Of a stretch of 36,920 bases of DNA, positions 31,293 to 36,920 are shown piece by piece. How positions within the stretch are numbered: the first letter of the stretch is position 1; the number at the start of each line of letters is the position of its first letter. This stretch comes from Clostridia bacterium (GTDB lineage: Bacteria; Bacillota; Clostridia; Oscillospirales; Acutalibacteraceae). The notes beneath the pieces were generated by a model. It was not told the DNA's origin. It did not search any database and saw only the letters and a list, made by a program, of their open reading frames with translations. Made by a program: the position numbers and the translations under genes. The stretch is from positions 1-36,920 of the forward strand of contig JAFOCW010000029.1 of NCBI GenBank assembly GCA_017381035.1, in the 5' to 3' direction.

Positions 31293-31847
31293 TTACTCGA
31301 TACAAACCTTTTTCAAATCAATGTATATTCTGGAAGGGCAACCATATTGTTCTCTGCTAAACAAATCGCTTATGTAAACAAAATAATCTTTGTCAGAGTC
31401 ATCCATTATAAAAGCATTTGTGTGAATGTAGGGTTCTAATTCAGTCATAGTTGCATCTTCGCCTTCGTGAATTAACAATTCATTTTTATCGCACTTACAA
31501 GCAATATAACAATCGTTGTAGTCCTCATCATCTTCAGAAATTTTCAAAATGTCGTCTGCGGACTCAGGAAAATTATCGTTAGTAAAAAACGCTTGCAAAA
31601 AGTTTTGAATATCTTCAAAGCCGTGTTCATAACCGTAATCTTCTGCAAAATCTTGAAAAAGTTTTATTTTGCCATTTCCATCGAACATTTCATTTTCTTC
31701 GGTGGCATATTTTTTAATCAGCAAACGCATTTCTTTTTTTGCTGTATCAAAATCCGAAAAAACGCGACAATTTGTTTCCCAACCATCATTTATAAATTCA
31801 CCGCCATTTAGATGTGTTTTTACAGTTAAAACCCAAATGTTATTCAT
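31293..31847 (-). CDS. Unrecognised 184-aa acidic protein
   Basis: No family recognised. It is soluble and strongly acidic (KISEDDEDYNDC, MDDSDKDYFVYI), with alternating strands and helices and no signal peptide. AAAGGAG 8 nt before ATG 31847 fixes the start. Its base composition is more AT-rich than ppdK or the LytTR genes. It lies between ppdK and a decayed copy of the ppdK 3' end, which points to insertion from elsewhere. Small acidic single genes of this kind can be immunity or anti-restriction proteins. Nothing here shows that for this protein. Confidence 0.75.
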   Translation of the reverse strand: MNNIWVLTVKTHLNGGEFINDGWETNCRVFSDFDTAKKEMRLLIKKYATEENEMFDGNGKIKLFQDFAEDYGYEHGFEDIQNFLQAFFTNDNFPESADDILKISEDDEDYNDCYIACKCDKNELLIHEGEDATMTELEPYIHTNAFIMDDSDKDYFVYISDLFSREQYGCPSRIYIDLKKVCIE

Positions 31848-31895
31848 TTTGAAGACTCCTTTATGTTTAATTATAGATATATTATATTCTTTGCC

Positions 31896-31915
31896 TTGCA
31901 CCAAATTTGGTACAA
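31896..31915. promoter_or_regulatory. 20-bp palindrome upstream of the acidic-protein gene
   Basis: TTGCACCAAATTTGGTACAA is a palindrome with a single mismatched pair, 49 bp upstream of the ATG. TATAAT-like sequences lie between it and the gene, so it covers the -35 area. It is a likely operator of an unknown regulator. Confidence 0.55.
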
Positions 31916-31973
31916 GTTAATGCGTTTATCTAAATTTAGCACTTTTTCGTCCAAACATCAACTATTTTACAAA

Positions 31974-32001
31974 AATCCCCACCGATTACTCGGTGGGGAT
32001 T
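31974..32001 (-). terminator. ppdK terminator
   Basis: A 12-bp perfect stem AATCCCCACCGA / TCGGTGGGGATT, 4-nt loop, T-rich tail on the minus strand. Confidence 0.9.
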
Positions 32002-32025
32002 CGTTTTGTTTTATAAAATCAGCAA

Positions 32026-34656
32026 TTACTTGCTTTCTTTAATTGCAGCCTGTGCAGCGGCAAGGCGTGCGATGGGCACACGGAAGGGTGAGCAGGATAC
32101 GTAGTCAAGGCCAATCTTGTGGCAGAACTCTACGGAAACGGGGTCGCCGCCGTGTTCGCCGCAGATACCGCAGTGAATTTCGGGACGTGCCTTCTTACCA
32201 AGAGTAACAGCCATATCCATTAACTTACCAACGCCGGTCTGGTCGAGCTTAGCGAAGGGGTCGTTTTCGTAAATCTTTCTGTCGTAGTAAGCAGAAAGGA
32301 ACTTACCTGCGTCATCACGGCTGAAGCCGAATGTCATCTGGGTAAGGTCATTGGTACCGAAGCAGAAGAACTCAGCTTCACGAGCTACTTCGTCTGCAGT
32401 AAGACAAGCTCTGGGGATTTCCATCATAGTACCAACTTCGTACTTGAGCTCTACGCCTGCAGCAGCGATTTCAGCATCGGCGGTAGCAACAACAACGTCC
32501 TTAACGTACTTAAGTTCCTTAACTTCGCCGGTTAAAGGAATCATAATTTCGGGAACAAGGTTCCAGTCGGGATGAGCCTTAGAAACGTTGATAGCCGCAC
32601 GAATAACAGCAGCGGTCTGCATCTTAGCAATTTCGGGGTAGGTAACTGCAAGACGGCAACCACGGTGGCCCATCATGGGGTTGAATTCGTGGAGAGAAGA
32701 AATGATGTTCTTAATGTCTGCAACAGTTTTGCCCTGAGCCTTTGCAAGAGCTTCGATGTCAGCTTCTTCGGTAGGAACGAACTCATGAAGCGGGGGGTCA
32801 AGGAAACGGATGCAAACGGGGTTGCCTTCGAGTGCTTCGTAAAGCTTTTCGAAGTCGCCCTGCTGATAGGGAAGAATCTTCTGGAGAGCAGCTTCACGTG
32901 CTTCGGCAGTATCGGAACAAATCATTTCACGGAAAGCAGCGATTCTTTCAGCTTCGAAGAACATATGCTCTGTACGGCAAAGACCGATACCTTCAGCGCC
33001 GAGCTCACGAGCGCGCTTAGCGTCTTCGGGAGTATCTGCGTTTGTACGAACCTTAAGGGTACGGAATTCATCAGCCCAACCCATGATTCTGCCGAATTCG
33101 CCAGCGATTTCAGCGGGAACGGTGGGGATGATGCCGTCGTAAATGTTACCGGTAGAACCGTCGATAGAAATATAGTCGCCTTCGTTGTAGGTTTTGCCTG
33201 CGAGGGTGAACTTCTTGTTTTCTTCATCCATAATGATTTCGCCGCAACCGGAAACGCAGCAGGTACCCATACCACGAGCAACAACGGCTGCGTGAGAAGT
33301 CATACCGCCACGAACGGTGAGAATACCTTCGGAAGCCTTCATACCGGTGATGTCTTCGGGTGAAGTTTCAAGACGAACAAGAATAACCTTTTCGCCACGG
33401 TTGTTCCACTCTTCTGCATCTTCAGCGGTGAATACAACCTTACCGCAAGCAGCTCCGGGAGAAGCGCCAAGACCCTTGCCTGCAGGTGTAGCAGCCTTAA
33501 GTGCTTTAGCGTCGAACTGGGGATGGAGAAGGGTATCGAGGTTACGGGGGTCAATCATAGCTACAGCCTGCTTCTTATCAATCATGCCTTCGTCTACAAG
33601 GTCGCAAGCGATTTTAAGAGCAGCCTTAGCGGTACGCTTACCGTTACGTGTCTGGAGCATGTAGAGCTTACCGTCTTCAACGGTGAATTCCATGTCCTGC
33701 ATATCACGGTAGTGGTCTTCAAGAATAGCGCAAACTTCGTTGAACTGTTTGAAAGCTTCGGGGAACTTTTCAGCCATTTCAGCGATAGGCATAGGAGTAC
33801 GAACGCCGGCAACAACGTCTTCGCCCTGTGCGTTGGTAAGGAACTCGCCCATAAGGCCGGGTTCACCGGTAGCGGGGTCACGTGTGAAGGCAACGCCTGT
33901 ACCACAGTTATCGCCCATGTTACCGAATGCCATCATCTGTACGTTAACAGCGGTACCCCAAGAATAAGGAATATCGTTATCACGACGGTAAACGTTTGCA
34001 CGGGGGTTGTCCCAGCTTCTGAATACTGCTTCAACAGCGCCCATAAGCTGTTCTTTGGGGTCAGAGGGGAAGTCCTTGCCGATTTTAGACTTGTATTCAG
34101 CCTTGAACTGTTCAGCTAAGGTCTTAAGGTCATCGGCAGTAAGTTCAACGTCCTGCTTAACGCCCTTTTCTTCCTTCATTTTGTCGATAAGCTCTTCAAA
34201 ATACTTCTTACCAACTTCCATAACTACGTCAGAATACATCTGAATGAAACGACGATAGCAGTCATAAGCCCAACGTGCGTTACCCGACTTTGCAGCCATG
34301 GTTTCAACAACGTCTTCGTTAAGACCAAGGTTAAGAATGGTGTCCATCATACCGGGCATGGATGCACGTGCACCTGAACGAACCGAAACGAGAAGGGGAT
34401 TTTCCTTATCGCCGAATTTCTTGCCGGTGATTTCTTCCATCTTAACAATGTATTCCATAATTTGTGCCTGGATGTCATCGTTAATTTTTCTTCCATCTTC
34501 GTAGTACTGAGTACAAGCCTCGGTAGTTACGGTGAAGCCCTGGGGAACGGGAAGACCGATTTTGGTCATTTCGGCAAGGTTAGCACCCTTACCGCCGAGG
34601 AGTTCACGCATGGAAGCGTCGCCTTCTTTAAAAAGATAGACAAACTTTTTGCTCAT
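32026..34656 (-). CDS. ppdK: Pyruvate, phosphate dikinase
   Basis: The 876-aa cytoplasmic enzyme interconverts pyruvate + ATP + Pi and PEP + AMP + PPi. In anaerobic clostridia it serves PPi-based glycolysis. N-terminal ATP-grasp domain: GGKGANLAEMTKIGLPVPQG at 21-40, and VSVRSGARASMPGMMDTILN. The phosphohistidine is His455 in GGMTSHAAVVARGMG. The C-terminal PEP-binding barrel has EIMIPL, FCFGTNDLTQMTFG and CGICGEHGG (catalytic Cys about 832). Full length compared with the 874-aa C. symbiosum enzyme. AGGAGG 6 nt before the ATG. A TATAAT at 34733-34738 (minus strand) with a weak -35 box gives a leader of about 70 nt. Monocistronic. Confidence 0.98.
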   Translation of the reverse strand: MSKKFVYLFKEGDASMRELLGGKGANLAEMTKIGLPVPQGFTVTTEACTQYYEDGRKINDDIQAQIMEYIVKMEEITGKKFGDKENPLLVSVRSGARASMPGMMDTILNLGLNEDVVETMAAKSGNARWAYDCYRRFIQMYSDVVMEVGKKYFEELIDKMKEEKGVKQDVELTADDLKTLAEQFKAEYKSKIGKDFPSDPKEQLMGAVEAVFRSWDNPRANVYRRDNDIPYSWGTAVNVQMMAFGNMGDNCGTGVAFTRDPATGEPGLMGEFLTNAQGEDVVAGVRTPMPIAEMAEKFPEAFKQFNEVCAILEDHYRDMQDMEFTVEDGKLYMLQTRNGKRTAKAALKIACDLVDEGMIDKKQAVAMIDPRNLDTLLHPQFDAKALKAATPAGKGLGASPGAACGKVVFTAEDAEEWNNRGEKVILVRLETSPEDITGMKASEGILTVRGGMTSHAAVVARGMGTCCVSGCGEIIMDEENKKFTLAGKTYNEGDYISIDGSTGNIYDGIIPTVPAEIAGEFGRIMGWADEFRTLKVRTNADTPEDAKRARELGAEGIGLCRTEHMFFEAERIAAFREMICSDTAEAREAALQKILPYQQGDFEKLYEALEGNPVCIRFLDPPLHEFVPTEEADIEALAKAQGKTVADIKNIISSLHEFNPMMGHRGCRLAVTYPEIAKMQTAAVIRAAINVSKAHPDWNLVPEIMIPLTGEVKELKYVKDVVVATADAEIAAAGVELKYEVGTMMEIPRACLTADEVAREAEFFCFGTNDLTQMTFGFSRDDAGKFLSAYYDRKIYENDPFAKLDQTGVGKLMDMAVTLGKKARPEIHCGICGEHGGDPVSVEFCHKIGLDYVSCSPFRVPIARLAAAQAAIKESK

Positions 34657-34834
34657 ATTATACCTCCTGATATTTGCGGAAACTTGTCCGCTTTTTATCT
34701 AAGTTATTTACCTCTATATAAGGTATCAATTGATTATATCACATTTGTTTAAAAAAATAAAGGAAAATTTTTATAAAAAGAGTTCTAAAAAAAAGTAGTT
34801 TTTAACCGTTTTAATAGTCAATATTATACATTTT

Positions 34835-34861
34835 TGTAGGGTGCGGCGTCCTGACACACCG
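34835..34861. repeat. Possible dispersed GC-rich intergenic repeat
   Basis: TGTAGGGTGCGGCGTCCTGA and the following bases form a GC-rich island in an AT-rich spacer, with outer arms GGTG/CACC. It resembles short GTAGGG-type repeats scattered through clostridial genomes. Only one copy is in the window. Confidence 0.3.
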
Positions 34862-34866
34862 TTCTG

Positions 34867-35148
34867 CTAAACAAATTGGCGGTCGGATTTCGTTAAGATT
34901 TCAAGCATAAGATTAGCGCCAAGACGAAATCCTTCTGAAAAAAGGTCTTCTTCTAAAATACTTTCTTGTCGGCACCTTTTTTCCAAGATTTTTTCATATA
35001 GCTTTTTTGTATTGTCATTAAATCCTTCTGAAAAAAGGTCTTCCAATTCAATAATTTCGTTTGCAAGCTGTTGGTATTCGCTGTCCTTTTTTACAAAAAG
35101 GTTACACGGTTCAATGTTTCCAAAATATAAATCTTTAATAGCTGACAT
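34867..35148 (-). CDS. DUF6809-like small protein
   Basis: The 93-aa soluble protein begins SAIKDLYFGNIEPC and ends with EGFRLGANLMLEIL. These two marks are those of DUF6809, common in Clostridia and of unknown function. The middle is helical and charged. The octapeptide EDLFSEGF occurs twice (about residues 37-44 and 68-75) because of a 24-nt DNA duplication; only the second copy falls at the conserved family position. ATG 35148 follows GGGGG by 8 nt. It is divergent from an XRE regulator, with palindromic operators in between. Confidence 0.8.
   Translation of the reverse strand: MSAIKDLYFGNIEPCNLFVKKDSEYQQLANEIIELEDLFSEGFNDNTKKLYEKILEKRCRQESILEEDLFSEGFRLGANLMLEILTKSDRQFV
34927..35043. repeat. 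In-frame 24-nt direct repeat inside the DUF6809-like gene
   Basis: 34927-34950 and 35020-35043 are identical over 24 bases, 93 bp apart. They encode EDLFSEGF in the same frame both times. Confidence 0.85.
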
Positions 35149-35186
35149 AATTGTTACCCCCAAAAAGTTTTGTCTTCACAAACAAT

Positions 35187-35224
35187 AACACAATTTTGTG
35201 TTATTATCAACACAAAATTGTGTT
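35187..35224. promoter_or_regulatory. Twin palindromic operators between the DUF6809-like and XRE genes
   Basis: AACACAATTTTGTGTT (35187-35202) and its exact reverse complement AACACAAAATTGTGTT (35209-35224). Their centres are 22 bp apart, about two helical turns. They fill the divergent promoter region, as expected for sites of the adjacent XRE regulator. Confidence 0.75.
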
Positions 35225-35256
35225 ATATGTTAAAATTGAAAACAGGAGTGATTGTT

Positions 35257-35484
35257 ATGAAATATGAATATACAAGAATAAGAGATTTGAGGGAAGACAA
35301 AGACCTTTCGCAAGCTCAGCTTGCACAGATTCTTAACACCCATACTACACAATATCGTAGATGGGAAAGCGGAGAAAGTGAAATACCCGTACATATACTT
35401 ATTGCGCTTTGTAAGTTTTACGGCGTTTCTGCCGATTATGTGCTGGGATTGTCCGCCGTTCAAAAAATTTCAACAAACAAATAG
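35257..35484 (+). CDS. XRE family (Cro/CI-type) regulator
   Basis: The 75-aa protein is a single helix-turn-helix_3 domain: IRDLREDKDLSQAQLAQILN, YRRWESGESEIPVHILIALC, KFYGVSADYVLGLS. The order and spacing are typical of XRE proteins that bind paired palindromes. CAGGAG 7-8 nt before ATG 35257 fixes the start. It likely represses itself and the divergent DUF6809-like gene through the twin operators. The mtaB gene follows 19 bases after its stop and may be partly co-transcribed. Confidence 0.9.
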   Translation: MKYEYTRIRDLREDKDLSQAQLAQILNTHTTQYRRWESGESEIPVHILIALCKFYGVSADYVLGLSAVQKISTNK

Positions 35485-35503
35485 CAAGGTTTTGGAGAGC
35501 AAA

Positions 35504-36766
35504 ATGAATTTTTATTTTTATACACTCGGTTGCAAGGTCAACCAGTACGAAAGCCAAATGCTAAGCGAACTGCTAGCTTCGGCAGGCCACACCACCGTAA
35601 CAACGCCCGGTGAAGCCGACGCAGTTATTATAAATTCTTGCACCGTAACGGCCGAATCGGACCGCAAAACCCGTCAGGCCGTGCGCCGTTTTAAAAGAAC
35701 GGTCGGCGGCCCCGTTGTGCTTTTGGGCTGTATGCCTCAGGCCTTCCCAAAGGATGCCGAAGCATTACTTGAAGCCGATATTGTAAGCGGCAACGCTACC
35801 CCCGAAAAGCTTTCCGAATTAATTGAAGAATACTTAAAATACGGCAAAAGAATTGTAAACGTAACCCCCCACGTAAAAGGTGAAAAGTACACAACGCCTG
35901 CTCTTTGCAAATTTAACGAGCGCACCCGTGCCTTTATGAAGGTGCAAGACGGTTGCGACCGCTACTGTACCTACTGCACCATTCCTAAGGCAAGGGGAGA
36001 TATTCGCTCAAGGGCGCTTACCGATATTGAAAAAGAAGCCGAAAATTTAGCCCAAAACGGCTTTACCGAAATTGTTTTGGTAGGCATCAATCTTACGTCT
36101 TACGGCAAAGATAACGGGCTCGATATTTGCGACGCCGTAAAGGCGGCCGCCAAGCCCGAAGGCATTAAAAGAATTCGCCTTGGCTCGCTGGAGCCCGACC
36201 ACATAAGCGACCAAACCTTAGAAAAGCTGGCCGCAATACCCGAGTTTTGCCCGCAGTTCCACTTGGCGCTTCAGTCGGGGTGCGACACCACCTTAAAGCG
36301 TATGAACAGGCATTACGACACCGCCTTTTATCGTGATTTGGTAAACAGAATAAGGGCAAAATTTGAAAACCCTTCCATCACTACCGATATTATGGTAGGC
36401 TTCGCAGGCGAAACCGAAGAAGAGTTCATAGAAAGCCTTGCATTTTATAACGAAATAGGTTTTGCAAGGGGCCACGTTTTCGCTTATTCCAAGCGTGCAG
36501 GCACCGTTGCCGCCGCCCTGCGCGAGCAGGTAAGTCCGCAAGATAAGGAAATACGTGCAAAGCTTATGGGTAAGGCTGCCGAAGATAACGAAAAAGCCTT
36601 TATTAAAACCCAAATAGGCAAAACCGCTACCGTCCTTTTTGAAACCTACAAGGACGGCGTAAACGAAGGCTATACCGAAAACTATACAAGGGTAGTTCTG
36701 CCGTCAAACGAAAACCTTTCGGGCAAGCTTATAGAATTAACCTTAACAAAAGAAATGCTTATATAG
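35504..36766 (+). CDS. mtaB: tRNA (t6A37) methylthiotransferase MtaB
   Basis: The 420-aa radical-SAM enzyme adds a methylthio group to t6A at position 37 of tRNAs reading ANN codons. The UPF0004 domain binds one [4Fe-4S] cluster through Cys10 (YTLGCKVNQYES), Cys46 (INSCTVT) and Cys76 (LLGCMPQ). The radical-SAM cluster is Cys151/155/158 (CDRYCTYCTIPKARG). IRLGSLEPDHI, LALQSGCDTTLKRMNR and TDIMVGFAGETEEEF are further blocks. The C-terminal 60 residues form a TRAM tRNA-binding domain. TLGCKVNQYES and CTYCTIPKARG separate MtaB from MiaB and RimO. GGAGAG precedes ATG 35504. After the stop, 36767-36920 is AT-rich with no feature seen. Confidence 0.95.
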   Translation: MNFYFYTLGCKVNQYESQMLSELLASAGHTTVTTPGEADAVIINSCTVTAESDRKTRQAVRRFKRTVGGPVVLLGCMPQAFPKDAEALLEADIVSGNATPEKLSELIEEYLKYGKRIVNVTPHVKGEKYTTPALCKFNERTRAFMKVQDGCDRYCTYCTIPKARGDIRSRALTDIEKEAENLAQNGFTEIVLVGINLTSYGKDNGLDICDAVKAAAKPEGIKRIRLGSLEPDHISDQTLEKLAAIPEFCPQFHLALQSGCDTTLKRMNRHYDTAFYRDLVNRIRAKFENPSITTDIMVGFAGETEEEFIESLAFYNEIGFARGHVFAYSKRAGTVAAALREQVSPQDKEIRAKLMGKAAEDNEKAFIKTQIGKTATVLFETYKDGVNEGYTENYTRVVLPSNENLSGKLIELTLTKEMLI

Positions 36767-36920
36767 AAAAAGCGTGCAGTTCGGGTGTTGCGGTTAGGGA
36801 TAAATTGGTTTTTCAGATAAATTTGCACTCTTTCTTGCAGCAAAACCTTGTAAGACACAAAGTATTACTGCGTTTTTGCTACTTCGAAATAGAAACAAAT
36901 TTATTCTTACAAAACTGCAA

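Noticed and set aside
36767..36920. Possible gene or terminator after mtaB
   Set aside because: No open frame with start signals and no U-tailed hairpin was seen in this AT-rich end piece.

Overview
The window looks like chromosomal DNA from a low-to-mid GC, gut-type clostridium (Bacillota, class Clostridia). This is an inference. It rests on strong GGAGG-type ribosome binding sites, sigma-A promoters with 16-17 bp spacing, U-tailed hairpin terminators, a PPi-dependent pyruvate phosphate dikinase, DUF6809/DUF3021-LytTR genes and a hexuronate operon. No rRNA, tRNA, CRISPR array, transposase or integrase was seen.

Layout. Bases 1-1990 are an AT-rich, probably acquired segment: the 3' end of an ANT(6)-type aminoglycoside nucleotidyltransferase, a CDF metal exporter and a divergent TetR regulator, closed by a cluster of inverted repeats (1829-1983). 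Bases 1987-6848 hold ordinary surface and transport genes (GT-C type glycosyltransferase, SGNH hydrolase, acyltransferase-3, AzgA-like purine permease). A doubly truncated DUF1538 gene (7122-7718) then ends in an array of five small hairpins spaced about 21 bp apart.

Bases 7850-16777 are the most unusual part. On the minus strand, a 1051-aa protein carries a DFDGD catalytic motif and surrounding motifs of the eukaryotic-type (QDE-1/RDR) RNA-dependent RNA polymerase superfamily. It is translationally coupled to an unrecognised 302-aa partner. Back to back with it, from a promoter whose -35 box forms an inverted repeat with that of the polymerase gene, starts a transcript with a ~220-nt leader. 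The leader contains two terminator-like hairpins and runs into duplicated ribosome-binding-site modules. It leads to six genes: a 69-aa basic protein, a CAP-domain lipoprotein, a ClpP-like peptidase with an intact triad, a soluble VirD4/TraG-like ATPase and two unrecognised proteins. No relaxase, integrase or other type IV secretion gene is present. The pairing of a QDE-1-like polymerase with ClpP-like and VirD4-like proteins is the best candidate here for an undescribed system.

Bases 16814-23206 hold a 1444-aa Sel1-repeat protein, a zinc-ribbon protein, a second SGNH hydrolase and a small membrane-anchored protein. Bases 23332-27876 are a hexuronate (glucuronate) catabolic operon, uxuA, SDR-type mannonate oxidoreductase, KDPG aldolase and KDG kinase, with a divergent AraC regulator. 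Next to it a second AraC gene and a GH2 glycosidase gene are joined 5' to 5', both missing their starts (junction near 29080). Bases 30245-36766 hold a DUF3021/LytTR pair, a small acidic protein flanked by a degenerate copy of the ppdK 3' end, ppdK itself, a DUF6809/XRE divergent pair with twin operators, and the tRNA methylthiotransferase gene mtaB.
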